Below the pieces are notes generated by a model. That model was given only the letters and a program-made list of their open reading frames with translations, had not been told where the DNA came from and searched no databases. A stretch of 64,000 nucleotides of DNA from Rufibacter roseolus (GTDB taxonomy: Bacteria; Bacteroidota; Bacteroidia; Cytophagales; Hymenobacteraceae), in the NCBI RefSeq assembly GCF_017916365.1, contig NZ_JAFMSU010000003.1:1-64000 (forward strand), in the 5' to 3' direction. Positions 1-8,690 of the stretch are shown here, in pieces (the stretch's first letter is position 1; every line of letters begins with the position of its first letter). The position numbers were made by a program, and so were the translations under genes.

Positions 1-80
1 ATCCGCAATAGATGCGGAAAACTTTTTCTTTCCTTTTGCGTCTACCCTAAGTTCTGTGTCCCCTCCGGTTGAGCGGGCTG
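1..80 (-). other. Untranslated leader running off the left edge
   Basis: This is the transcribed side of the strong promoter at 81-110, reading leftwards out of the window. No start codon with a following open frame is evident. On the minus strand it contains a purine-rich stretch followed by AAAAAGTTTTCCGC, and a 6-bp hairpin (TCCGCA/TGCGGA, 2-18). Leaders of this style precede rRNA operons in Bacteroidota, so a 16S rRNA gene may begin beyond the edge. That is inference; no rRNA sequence lies inside the window. Confidence 0.4.
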
Positions 81-110
81 CAAAGGTAGCAGAACTCTTT
101 CAGCTTCCAA
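81..110 (-). promoter_or_regulatory. Consensus Bacteroidota promoter, leftward
   Basis: On the minus strand the sequence reads TTG (108-110), exactly 19 bases, then TACCTTTG (81-88). This is a perfect match to the sigma-ABfr-type consensus TTTG-N19-TAnnTTTG. Perfect boxes of this kind are typical of rRNA and other very strong promoters in this phylum. It drives transcription to the left, out of the window. Confidence 0.65.
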
Positions 111-150
111 GGCCTTTTTTTCGGAAGAAGGTCCCTTTTTGCCGTCCCCT

Positions 151-391
151 GCCGGAGCCTGAGGCGTAACCCCGCTCAGGGCTAAGGAGTTCCCTTCGTG
201 AATTTTTTCTCAATGGACACCTTTCGGCTAAGAGCCCCTGCTGGAACCTGGGCTAGAACTACTTTGGGGCACCAGGAAATTCCCATGGAGGAAGGTTTTT
301 ACTTCCACTTCTTTGGAGAACGGCTCCCGGCCGGTGCCTGGGGAAGAACTATCCAGGGGTGCCGGGAAGTTCCAAGATGGGGTAGATTTTC
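151..391. repeat. Three degenerate 89-90 bp repeats
   Basis: Three imperfect copies start at 151 (GCCGGAGCCTG), 240 (GCTGGAACCTG) and 330 (GCCGGTGCCTG). All three carry a second shared block near AGTTCCC/AAATTCCC/AAGTTCC. Copies two and three can fold: CCTGG at 247 with CCAGG at 272, and CCCGGC plus CCTGG at 326-341 with CCAGG plus GCCGGG at 353-366. The short open frame across them (198-401) merely reflects the repetition. No gene is recognised in 111-536. Confidence 0.6.
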
Positions 392-536
392 TGCAGGGTG
401 ATTGGAGGATTTCTCAACTAGCTTGCGCCTGCGCCTGACCTTGCTTCCTTACCCCGAGGCAAGGTGAGCTCCACCCTGCCTTATTCCCCTTAACCTTCAA
501 TCCTTATTATACAATAAACATTCACAGATAATTAGA

Positions 537-3533
537 TTACTTGTAGTTTTTCAGCCATACCTTGAATGTAGAGCCTATGTTTAGTTGGCTTTCCACCGTT
601 ACATATCCGCCTAATGCCTCGGCTTGTGTTTTTACTAAATAAAGGCCTAAGCCTCTTCCAGAGACATGGAAGTGAAACCGCTTGTACAACCCAAATAGGT
701 TTTTGCCCTCTTTTTCCAGATTTATGCCCAAACCGTTGTCGCTAACAGAAAGGCAGAGCACCTCGTCCTGTTCATGAAGTTCTGCCTTAATGCTTAGAAT
801 CAAGGGCCGGTCCGGTGATTTATACTTCACAGCATTGGTTAACAGGTTACTTAAGATGCTACTCACATAACTCCTTATCGAACCAATCTCTTCAATGCCG
901 TTCAACTCAACCGCTACTTTTTCATAACTGTCGGCTGGCAAAAACTGGATGGCTTGGTCTACTATCTCAGGCAGAAAAATGCGCTCCCGCTCTTCCATGA
1001 ATCCGGCCTGGAGGCTTAGCATTTCATTCAGGTCTCTTATTATATAGTCCAGGTTCTGGGCAGTCTGTTTTAGCCTTGCAGTAATGCCTTCCTGAAATTC
1101 TTTGTTATCTGAAGTATTTAACAGCGAGGTCAGCCCAAGTATGTTGGCTACAGGAGAACGCAGGTTATGGGACACTATATAAGTAAACTGCTCTAAGTGA
1201 CGGTTCCGCCGGAGAAGTTCCTCGGTAAGTTTAGCGCGCTCCTCTTCTGCCTTCTTCTGTTCAGTGATTTCTGTTTCAATAACAATGAACTTCTTCCTGC
1301 CCCCGGTAACATCATCTATAATAGGAGTGACATCCAGCTTGGACCAGTAGACCTCTCCTGTCTTACTGCGGTTCTGCACCTCTTGCACAAACGGTTTGTC
1401 ATAGGCCAGCTTCTTCCTGATCATGGATACTCTCTCCGGGTTAGTTTCCGGTCCCGCCAGAAGATCACCCGGCTTGCGCCCTATTACTTCTTCCAGGGTA
1501 TACCCTGTTACCCTGGTAAATCCTTCGTTCACCCATTCAATACGCCCTTCTTCATCTGTGATGTAGACCGAGTTCACGGTTTTACTGGCCACCAGCGAGA
1601 GTTTCTTCAGCTCTGCCTCTACTTTCTTGCGTGCGCTAATGCCTTTGATAAATACAGACAAGCCTTCTTCAGAGGGGTAGGCACTAACGTCTAGCCATTT
1701 ATTCAGGCCATCATAGAAAATCTCAAAGTGTACGGGGTGTTGCAGGTCAATAGCGCGCTTGAACTTAGCGTAGAACTTGCCGAACTTCTCCGGCGGATAC
1801 ACCTCCCTGACATCCAAACCATGCAATTCATGGCTCTTCACCCCCAGCGAACTTTCAAACTTGTTGTTCACATAGGTAAAGCACCAGTTCTTGTCCAAAG
1901 TAAAGAAAGCATCTTTGATACTCTCCAGAATACTGTTTAACCGCCTGGCAGTTTCTTTCAAAAGCCGCTGCTGCTGCTTGGTCTCAGTTACATCCTTTGC
2001 AATTCCGTGGATACCTATTAATTCACCTCCTACAATCACTGGTACTTTAGTGATGGCCAGGTTCAGCTTTTCACCCTGGGCCGTTAAGATAACCGTCTCT
2101 GAAGTGCTAGACACCCCAGCCAAGGTTTCCTCGTAATCGGCTAGGGTTTCTTCTACCCAATCTGGGTGCAGCATCTGCACAAAGTTCATTTTGAGCAGTT
2201 CCTCTTCTGAGTACCCGCTGCAGGCCACTGTAGTAGCATTCACCGATGTGAAGTTGCCTTCTTTATCAAGCGAGTAAACGCTATCTGGATTGTTCTCAAA
2301 AAGCGCTTTATACAGCTTTTCGCTGCGCTCTAACTGATTCTGGGCTTCCAGGCGATCGGTAATATCCCGGGAATTGATGATGATGCCATTGATGGCCGGA
2401 TGATGGAAGCAGTTCACACCTTTGGTCTCAATCCAGCGCCACTCACCAGACTTGGCTTTAAAACGGAAAGGTTTTGTTTTAAGGTCTACCCCAGCCATGA
2501 CTTGTTCAAAATCGGAAAGGATTTCGGGGATATGGTCTGGGTGGATAAAATCAAAGGCTTTGTACCCCAGCAGTTCCTCGGGCTCAAAGCCAAGGACGTG
2601 CCGCACGCTGCCACTCACAAAAGTGTAGGTGCCCTCCTGGTCAAGGATACAAACCATGTCATGCCCTTCCTGAAGCAAGGACTGCAGACGATAATCATTT
2701 TCCCGGTCCTTTGAATCATTCAGTACCTCTTTGGTGATGTCGCGTCCGATGCAGTAAACCTTGCTTTCTTCTTTTATTAATGAGGAGGACCAGGAGAAGT
2801 AAATGACTGACCCATTTTTATGAATGTACCGGTTCTTGAAGTTTAGAGTAGAGGAATTCTTAATCACCTCTTTCGCGTCATCTGCCGTCTTGGCGACATC
2901 TTCTGGGTGAATGAATTCAGTACAGTGCTTCCCTATCATTTCTGACGGGGTATATCCCAAAATAGAATGACAGGCCTGATTTACATGCAACAAATAGCCA
3001 TCCAGGGAAAAAGTACAGATAAAGTCTGCGGTTGAGTCCAGAACCAACTGAAGTTCACGAACCGTGTTTTTCAGTTCCTGCTGCTGTTTTTCAATACATT
3101 CCTGAGAATCCTTCTCGGCTCTGAGGTCGCGTACATGCACACTCACAAATTGAGCACCTTTAGAGGTGGAGAACGTTCTGGAACCCAGTTCAACAGGAAT
3201 CTTTATGCCCGACTTGTGTACCAGGTTCACCTCGCCCTTATAATGCCCATGCTCCCTTCTGGCTTTGAGCGCAAATTCCCACCTGTCATCACTTAAATCA
3301 ATTAATCCCGTCCGCCCTTCTTTTAAAAGAAACTCTTTTGTTTGCCCCACTAACTGGCAGATGGCAGAATTGACAAACAGGAAAGTCCCGTCTTGCTGTA
3401 CCAGCATCATAGGTTCATGGCTATATTCAGCCAAAGCATACATCAACTCAAAGTCTAGTGGTGAAGAGGTAGATCTTGGCAATTCTGTTTCCTGGCTAAT
3501 TTTATAATGGTCGTTCATCTTGTAGGCATCCAT
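537..3533 (-). CDS. Multi-PAS hybrid-less sensor histidine kinase
   Basis: A 998-residue cytoplasmic sensor kinase that would autophosphorylate on a histidine and pass phosphate to an unlinked response regulator. About six PAS/PAC units fill residues 25-775 (for example 'VNSAICQLVG', 'VNQACHSILGY' and 'VNEGFTRVTGY'). They are followed by a dimerisation/phosphoacceptor helix with 'SHNLRSPVANI' (His789), an N box around Asn900 ('NLLTNAVKY'), a G1 box 'DNGLGI' near 932 and 'GRGLGL' near 960. No transmembrane segment or receiver domain is visible, so sensing is probably intracellular (PAS-bound ligand, redox or light). The gene is monocistronic, with its own promoter at 3613-3642 and a hairpin just before the start. 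An internal ATG six codons downstream is an alternative start. Confidence 0.93.
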   Translation of the reverse strand: MDAYKMNDHYKISQETELPRSTSSPLDFELMYALAEYSHEPMMLVQQDGTFLFVNSAICQLVGQTKEFLLKEGRTGLIDLSDDRWEFALKARREHGHYKGEVNLVHKSGIKIPVELGSRTFSTSKGAQFVSVHVRDLRAEKDSQECIEKQQQELKNTVRELQLVLDSTADFICTFSLDGYLLHVNQACHSILGYTPSEMIGKHCTEFIHPEDVAKTADDAKEVIKNSSTLNFKNRYIHKNGSVIYFSWSSSLIKEESKVYCIGRDITKEVLNDSKDRENDYRLQSLLQEGHDMVCILDQEGTYTFVSGSVRHVLGFEPEELLGYKAFDFIHPDHIPEILSDFEQVMAGVDLKTKPFRFKAKSGEWRWIETKGVNCFHHPAINGIIINSRDITDRLEAQNQLERSEKLYKALFENNPDSVYSLDKEGNFTSVNATTVACSGYSEEELLKMNFVQMLHPDWVEETLADYEETLAGVSSTSETVILTAQGEKLNLAITKVPVIVGGELIGIHGIAKDVTETKQQQRLLKETARRLNSILESIKDAFFTLDKNWCFTYVNNKFESSLGVKSHELHGLDVREVYPPEKFGKFYAKFKRAIDLQHPVHFEIFYDGLNKWLDVSAYPSEEGLSVFIKGISARKKVEAELKKLSLVASKTVNSVYITDEEGRIEWVNEGFTRVTGYTLEEVIGRKPGDLLAGPETNPERVSMIRKKLAYDKPFVQEVQNRSKTGEVYWSKLDVTPIIDDVTGGRKKFIVIETEITEQKKAEEERAKLTEELLRRNRHLEQFTYIVSHNLRSPVANILGLTSLLNTSDNKEFQEGITARLKQTAQNLDYIIRDLNEMLSLQAGFMEERERIFLPEIVDQAIQFLPADSYEKVAVELNGIEEIGSIRSYVSSILSNLLTNAVKYKSPDRPLILSIKAELHEQDEVLCLSVSDNGLGINLEKEGKNLFGLYKRFHFHVSGRGLGLYLVKTQAEALGGYVTVESQLNIGSTFKVWLKNYK

Positions 3534-3540
3534 AAGTTAA

Positions 3541-3566
3541 AAATCCATTTTTACCAAAATGGATTT
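3541..3566 (-). promoter_or_regulatory. 11-bp hairpin in kinase 5' leader
   Basis: A perfect inverted repeat, AAATCCATTTT (3541-3551) and AAAATGGATTT (3556-3566), with a 4-base loop. It sits 8 bases upstream of the kinase start codon and inside the predicted transcript. It could mask the translation start. It has no U-tract placed to make it a terminator of this gene. Confidence 0.5.
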
Positions 3567-3612
3567 AACTCACACCGGCAGTATTCTCATATTACGAAAG
3601 GCACGGTTCAGA

Positions 3613-3642
3613 CAAAAGTACGCCACATTTAGATAATTTCAA
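3613..3642 (-). promoter_or_regulatory. Promoter of the PAS kinase
   Basis: On the minus strand TTGAAA (TTG at 3640-3642) is followed by 19 bases and then TACTTTTG (3613-3620), matching TTTG-N19-TAnnTTTG. The predicted leader is about 70 nt and includes the hairpin at 3541-3566. Confidence 0.6.
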
Positions 3643-3812
3643 TTAGACCCGTCAACTATAAGTGAGATAGATATTTACACATTGAAAAATACTATAAACC
3701 TACCTTTACTTACCTGATTAAAGCAAATTTTATCTTAAACCAGGAATATTTTGTTTTAGTTAGTTTAACAAGCCCTGTTTTATCGTTATTTTTAGAAATA
3801 ATGGCTAAAAAC

Positions 3813-3842
3813 AGAAAAGCCACCTTAAAAGGTGGCTTTTCT
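3813..3842. terminator. Rho-independent terminator after amidohydrolase pair
   Basis: AGAAAAGCCACC (3813-3824) pairs with GGTGGCTTTTCT (3831-3842). A/T runs on both sides make it usable in either direction. It lies 23 bases beyond the stop of the minus-strand amidohydrolase gene and so ends that two-gene transcript. Confidence 0.8.
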
Positions 3843-3864
3843 TGTACATCAAAAATATACAGGG

Positions 3865-5226
3865 CTATTTCCCGATATCAGCTTTGCTTTCTCCCTGATA
3901 CTTACCGTTGAATTTGTCATACAGGTACTTCTGCTTGTCTGTCAGGTTCAACTGGCGTCCCTGGATAAAGGCATGGCTGATTTTGTTTGTGCGCATGTCC
4001 AGGATATCGCCTTCTGAAACCACCAGGCTGGCGTCTTTGCCTACCTCCACCGAGCCTACCTGTTTGTCTACGCCCAGAATCTTGGCGGCATTGAGAGTCA
4101 CAGAAGAAATCGCCTGCTCTTTGGGCAGTCCGAAAGCTACGGCCGTGCCGGCAATAAACGGCAGGTTTCTGGAACCATGCAGGCTGGCGTCGTAGTCCAG
4201 GCAGAACAAAACTCCGGCCTGTTGCAACATGCCCGGCATTTTGTAAGGCAGGTACACATCATCGCCGGCTCGGGCTGGCAAAGCATGCACCCCAGAGTAA
4301 ATCACCGGGATGCTGTTTTCCTTCAGGAAGTCGGCTACCACCAGGGCATCACCGCCACCCACAATCACCATCTGTTTTACGCCTGCTTTTTGCGCGAACC
4401 GCACAGACTCCACAATCTCTTTCCCATAATCAGCGTGGATGAAAAGCTTTTTGGAACCATCAAACAAGCCACCCAAAGAAGCAAGCTTCAGGTTCTGGCG
4501 GTCGTTCTTCTGGTCTTTGTAGACTTTCGCCTCTGCCAGCAGGGCTTCCAGTTCCTGCAATCCGGTCTGCCGGGCCTGGCGGCGCTGGGCCACTTGCGGA
4601 GAATTGTCAACGGATTGCTGCACCATGGCGGGCCAGCGCAGGTGGATACCGGCATCGGCTTTCACCAAGGCATCTTCCCAGTTCCAGGCATCCAGCTGCA
4701 CCACCGAGGACGACCCCGAGATCATGCCGCCCACCGGAGTGATCTGCGCCATAAGCACACCGTTGGAACGGAGCGTAGGCGTGATGTCTGAATCTGTGTT
4801 GTACGCCACCACTGAACGGACGTTGGGGTTGAACAAACCAACCTCCTGTTGGTCCAGCGTGGCCCTTACAGATTCTACCTCGTTCAACCCGATCTGGCTG
4901 TTGGGCAAAATCATACCTGGGTAAATGTGCTTGCCGCTGACGTTGACGGTCTCATAGGCAGTACCACCCGCATTGAACCCGGAGGACGGACCGGCATAAG
5001 TGATTTTCCCTTCGTTGAAAGCGACGGTTGCACCTTCCACCACCTGGCCGTTTCCCACGTGCAGGGTGGCCCCGGTGAGCACGGTGGCTTTGGATTGCCT
5101 GGCCGCCGGTACGGGCACCTGGGCCCAGGCAGCGGAGGTGCTCACGAACAAGGCCGCCGCGAGCAAAAGACGATGTTGCATGTTTTTAGAGGTAAGGCTT
5201 ACCACTGTATTCTTTAACGTTTGCAT
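3865..5226 (-). CDS. Exported amidohydrolase-like protein, probably lacking metal site
   Basis: A 453-residue protein of the metallo-dependent amidohydrolase superfamily (imidazolonepropionase/adenine-deaminase-like layout). A signal peptide ends near 'STSAAWAQ' (about residue 36). The N-terminal beta-sandwich ('GATLHVGNGQVVEGATV') and the C-terminal 'TLNAAKILGVDKQVGSVEVGKDASLV' closure are clear. The usual first-strand HxH metal motif is replaced by 'PGMILPNSQIGL', so it may be catalytically inactive or use fewer metals. It begins 12 bases after the larger amidohydrolase gene and is certainly co-transcribed with it; the two may form a complex. ATG at 5181 (residue 16) is an alternative start that gives a shorter signal peptide. 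Confidence 0.85.
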   Translation of the reverse strand: MQTLKNTVVSLTSKNMQHRLLLAAALFVSTSAAWAQVPVPAARQSKATVLTGATLHVGNGQVVEGATVAFNEGKITYAGPSSGFNAGGTAYETVNVSGKHIYPGMILPNSQIGLNEVESVRATLDQQEVGLFNPNVRSVVAYNTDSDITPTLRSNGVLMAQITPVGGMISGSSSVVQLDAWNWEDALVKADAGIHLRWPAMVQQSVDNSPQVAQRRQARQTGLQELEALLAEAKVYKDQKNDRQNLKLASLGGLFDGSKKLFIHADYGKEIVESVRFAQKAGVKQMVIVGGGDALVVADFLKENSIPVIYSGVHALPARAGDDVYLPYKMPGMLQQAGVLFCLDYDASLHGSRNLPFIAGTAVAFGLPKEQAISSVTLNAAKILGVDKQVGSVEVGKDASLVVSEGDILDMRTNKISHAFIQGRQLNLTDKQKYLYDKFNGKYQGESKADIGK

Positions 5227-5238
5227 AAAGTGGTCTCC

Positions 5239-8200
5239 TTATTTTTGATGATACTCAGATTCCTGATACGTTTCTTCAGAGCCGGTGCCCAGGTCTTCGC
5301 AGTGGAGCACCTGGTCTGCACCCCGGCGCGATGGCGCAGCGGACTGGGTGCGCTCTCCGCGGGATTTAGCTGCCAGCATTTTGTTGATGAGGCGCAAGCG
5401 CTCTTTTTCCTGCTCTGCCTGCAGTTGCTTGTCCTGCTCCACATCAAAGTAAGCGATACCGTCCACGAAGGTTTTCTCCGGACGGGCATAGATAGACAGC
5501 GGATGCTCATTCCAGATCACCACATCGGCGTCTTTCCCGGCTTTCAGGCTACCTACTTTGTCATCCAGGTGGAGAAGTTTGGCTGGGTTCAGGGTCACCA
5601 TCTTCAAGGCGTCTTCCTCAGAAACCCCGCCGTACTTCATGGTTTTGGCGGCTTCCTGGTTCAGGCGGCGGGCCATCTCGGCATCGTCTGAGTTGATGGC
5701 GGTGGTCACGCCCACATTGTGCATGATGGCGGCGTTGTACGGAATGGCGTCTTTCACCTCCATCTTGTAAGCCCACCAGTCAGAGAAGGTAGAAGCCCCG
5801 ATGTTGCGGGCCTTCATCTTATCGGCTACTTTATACCCTTCCAGGATGTGGGTGAAAGTATTCACCCGGAAGCCCATCTGGTCAGCCACTTTCATGAGCA
5901 TGTTGATCTCAGACTGCACGTAGGAGTGGCAGGTGATGAAGCGCTCGTCTTTCAGGATTTCAGAAAGGGCGTCCAGTTCCAGGTCGCGGCGCGGGGCCGG
6001 CGTTTTGGCTTTCTGCGATTTGGAGAGCTTGTTGTAATCAGCGAGAGCTTTCTGGTATTCCTTGGCGCGCTGGAAGGCGTCTACCATTACCTGCTCTACG
6101 CCCATACGGGTCTGCGGGAAGCGCACGTTGTACTGCGGCGAGCGGTTAGACTGCTTCACGTTCTCACCCAGGGCGAATTTGATGAACGGATCTGCGCCTT
6201 CAAACATCAGTTTCTCCGGCGCCTGACCCCAACGCAATTTGATGATGGCCGACTGTCCTCCAATGGGGTTGGCCGAGCCGTGCAGCAACTGGGAAGTGGT
6301 CACCCCACCGGCCAACTGGCGGTAAATGTTCACCTGCTCGTGGTTCACCACATCGGCCATGCGCACCTCAGAAGTCACGGCTTGGGTGCCTTCGTTCACG
6401 CCATCCAGGGCGATGTGCGAGTGCTCATCAATGATACCCGGGGTTACGTGTTTACCGGTACCATCAATGACCTTGGCCCCGTTAGCAGAAAGGTTTTTAC
6501 CTACCTGCGCGATCTTGCCGTTTTTCAGCAGCACATCGGCGTTCTGCAATTTGCCTTCTTTCTCGTTCGTCCAGACGGTGGCGTTTTTGATGAGGACGGT
6601 CTCTGCTTTCGGCAGTTCGGTTCTCCCGAAGGCCGCAAACGGGAAGGTAAGTTTACCCAAGTTCAGGGCTTCGTTAGAGCGGGAACGGGCGGTGTCGCGT
6701 TTGGCTTGCTGGGTAGCGGCTTCGGAGAGAAGGGCAGTCCATTTCACCATCTGGGCATCTGGCAACTGGGCCTCGCCTTGGAATCCTTTGCCAGTGTACC
6801 AGCCGGTGAGCCGGATGCTTTCTTTCCCGTTTTTGGCGGGCGCAAAGGTCATGGTGAGCAATTCACCGCTTAAAGAAAGAGTGCCTTTCAGAGTATCCTG
6901 GGCCACTACTTTCAGTTCTGGTTTCTCAGGCGTGCCAGAGATGAGCATGCGGCGCTCTGGCTGATTGGCTACTTTCAACGTGTAGACACCCCGGAAATCG
7001 GCGGGCGTCTCACTGATTTTGTATCCCTGGCCCTGTACCCAGTTTTCCAAGAGCAGCGTGGAGGCATCAAACAGGTTACCCGAAGCTACCAGGAAGTTGG
7101 CTTGCATGCCTTCACGCAGCGTACCCACGTACTTATCGGCTTTGAGCAGTTTGGCGGGCGTGAAGGTAAGGGCTTTCAGGGCTTCCTGCTCAGACAACCC
7201 GTAGGAAGTAGCTTTGCGCAGATTAGGCAGAAACTTGCTTTTATCGCGCAGGTCAGCGGTGGTGAAGGCAATGGCAACTCCTTCTTTCACCAGCATGGCC
7301 GGGTTGGCCGGTGCCATTTCCCAGTGCTTCATTTCCTCAATACCCACGCGGCGGGCATCATAAGGGTCTTCCACGTTGTAGGCATCGGGGAAGTTCACAT
7401 TGAGGATGTAGGCTGCGTTGGTGGCTTTGACCTGGGGCAGCATCTGGTACTCATCGCCCTGGCCTTTGAAGATGTACTGGTAACCAAACTCGTCACCCAC
7501 TTTGTCGGCGCGCACGGCGTTCAGTTTGTTGCTTACCTCAAAGATCTGCGGCAGGCGGTTCAATTCATTGAAAGCTTTAAGCGAGATGTTCTGCTCTTTG
7601 TCCTGGTTTTTGGCATTCCACTGAGCATCAAGGTAGGTCTGGCGCAGCAGGGCGATGGAACCCATGATGGAGCTGGGGTATTCCTGAGTGGAAGAACCTT
7701 TGTCCAGCGATAAAGCACCGGCGGCTTTGTCCAGCAAAATAACCTGGTTTTCCTTTTTGTTCGCCAAAGACACCAATGACGCAGCGCCGCGGGCGATTCC
7801 GTCCTGGTGGATGGTCAAAACGGCTCCAAAACCAAGCTTGCGCAGTTCTTCGGCGGCTTTGGTGTCTACTTTGAATAGTTCTACCGCATTGGTCTCTGGG
7901 CGGATGGCCTGGTTCCAGTTGAAAGCGCCTTCTTTTTTAGACTCGGCCTGCGGCGGGCTGTTGAAGCTGAACGAACGGGCCGGCGGCGTGGGCACCCCGT
8001 AGCTGGTGAATGGGTCCACGAAACCGGGGTACACGGTCTTACCTTTCAGATCGGTGACCATGGCGCCCTGGGGCACGGCTACTTTGGTACCCACGGCAAC
8101 CACTTTGCCGTCTTTGATAACCAGGGTGGCGTTCTCCAGCCTGGTTTGGTAATCCACGAAAATGGTGGCATTGGTGAAGGCCCGCAGTCCGGAGCGCTCA

Positions 8201-8292
8201 TCATACACCCCATTGCGCGGGAAAGTCTCCTGTGCCCGGCTCTGCAGCGACAAGGCCGCCACCGCTAGCACGGAGAGAAATACTTTTTTCAT
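5239..8292 (-). CDS. Exported double amidohydrolase
   Basis: A 1017-residue protein with a signal peptide ('VLAVAALSLQSRAQ') and two amidohydrolase units in tandem. The first (about residues 35-420) has 'VYPGFVDPFTSYGVP', where the HxH motif is missing. The second (about 570-990) retains 'IIDEHSHIALD' (His624 and His626), 'TCHSY', 'THILEGYK' and 'INSDDAEMARR', as expected for an active metal-dependent hydrolase. It probably acts in the periplasm on a cyclic amide, peptide or related substrate that cannot be named from the sequence. It is the first gene of a two-gene operon with the downstream single-domain paralogue. The C-terminal 30 residues are low-complexity. Confidence 0.88.
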   Translation of the reverse strand: MKKVFLSVLAVAALSLQSRAQETFPRNGVYDERSGLRAFTNATIFVDYQTRLENATLVIKDGKVVAVGTKVAVPQGAMVTDLKGKTVYPGFVDPFTSYGVPTPPARSFSFNSPPQAESKKEGAFNWNQAIRPETNAVELFKVDTKAAEELRKLGFGAVLTIHQDGIARGAASLVSLANKKENQVILLDKAAGALSLDKGSSTQEYPSSIMGSIALLRQTYLDAQWNAKNQDKEQNISLKAFNELNRLPQIFEVSNKLNAVRADKVGDEFGYQYIFKGQGDEYQMLPQVKATNAAYILNVNFPDAYNVEDPYDARRVGIEEMKHWEMAPANPAMLVKEGVAIAFTTADLRDKSKFLPNLRKATSYGLSEQEALKALTFTPAKLLKADKYVGTLREGMQANFLVASGNLFDASTLLLENWVQGQGYKISETPADFRGVYTLKVANQPERRMLISGTPEKPELKVVAQDTLKGTLSLSGELLTMTFAPAKNGKESIRLTGWYTGKGFQGEAQLPDAQMVKWTALLSEAATQQAKRDTARSRSNEALNLGKLTFPFAAFGRTELPKAETVLIKNATVWTNEKEGKLQNADVLLKNGKIAQVGKNLSANGAKVIDGTGKHVTPGIIDEHSHIALDGVNEGTQAVTSEVRMADVVNHEQVNIYRQLAGGVTTSQLLHGSANPIGGQSAIIKLRWGQAPEKLMFEGADPFIKFALGENVKQSNRSPQYNVRFPQTRMGVEQVMVDAFQRAKEYQKALADYNKLSKSQKAKTPAPRRDLELDALSEILKDERFITCHSYVQSEINMLMKVADQMGFRVNTFTHILEGYKVADKMKARNIGASTFSDWWAYKMEVKDAIPYNAAIMHNVGVTTAINSDDAEMARRLNQEAAKTMKYGGVSEEDALKMVTLNPAKLLHLDDKVGSLKAGKDADVVIWNEHPLSIYARPEKTFVDGIAYFDVEQDKQLQAEQEKERLRLINKMLAAKSRGERTQSAAPSRRGADQVLHCEDLGTGSEETYQESEYHQK

Positions 8293-8446
8293 GGGAGCTT
8301 GAATAAGGGTTTGTTTGTGAGATTGTGTTTGTATGGAAGAGGAAAAATAAAGAAAACAAACCCTTAAAAAAAGCTAATCAACACATATTCTATTTCTTTG
8401 ATATTATCGCAAAAACAGGCCTAAAACAAAATCATATTCGCAAACA

Positions 8447-8478
8447 AAAAGCCCGATCCAATTATGAACCGGGCTTTT
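8447..8478. terminator. Terminator hairpin
   Basis: AAAAGCCCG (8447-8455) pairs with CGGGCTTTT (8470-8478), with A- and T-rich flanks. It is about 210 bases downstream of the propeller gene on the minus strand and would end its transcript. Confidence 0.65.
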
Positions 8479-8616
8479 GCTTAGGATGTTAAATCTTCTC
8501 CTTATTACTGAATTGTCAATCTATATCTCTAGGCCCTGTACTTACAGGCACGAAGGCCAACTACTCTGGTTACCAACCAATAAGTATCTACTTACAATTA
8601 AAGGCTTGGCCAAACA

Positions 8617-8654
8617 TGTTTTAGACCTATTCTATCAAAAACCGGCCTAAAACA
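8617..8654. repeat. Dispersed palindrome copy
   Basis: TGTTTTAGACC (8617-8627) and CCGGCCTAAAACA (8642-8654) flank an A/T-rich centre. This copy lies just downstream of the minus-strand propeller gene. Confidence 0.6.
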
Positions 8655-8690
8655 AAGCTCTTCTGGGGGTCCTCCGCTGTCTGAAAATGA

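Larger units (their letters stand above)
8293..8690. other. Gene-free stretch between minus-strand genes
   Basis: This stretch holds the upstream region of the double amidohydrolase, a terminator hairpin (8447-8478), a half-copy (8410-8427) and a full copy (8617-8654) of the dispersed palindrome. I find no consensus promoter upstream of 8292 and no further gene. Confidence 0.6.

Noticed and set aside
198-401. 67-codon open frame in the repeat region
   Set aside because: It follows the three 89-90 bp repeats and has no motif, no promoter and unusual composition.
5719-6873. Long antisense frame (384 codons) opposite the double amidohydrolase
   Set aside because: The other strand encodes a clear enzyme; the antisense frame is a by-product of GC-rich third positions.
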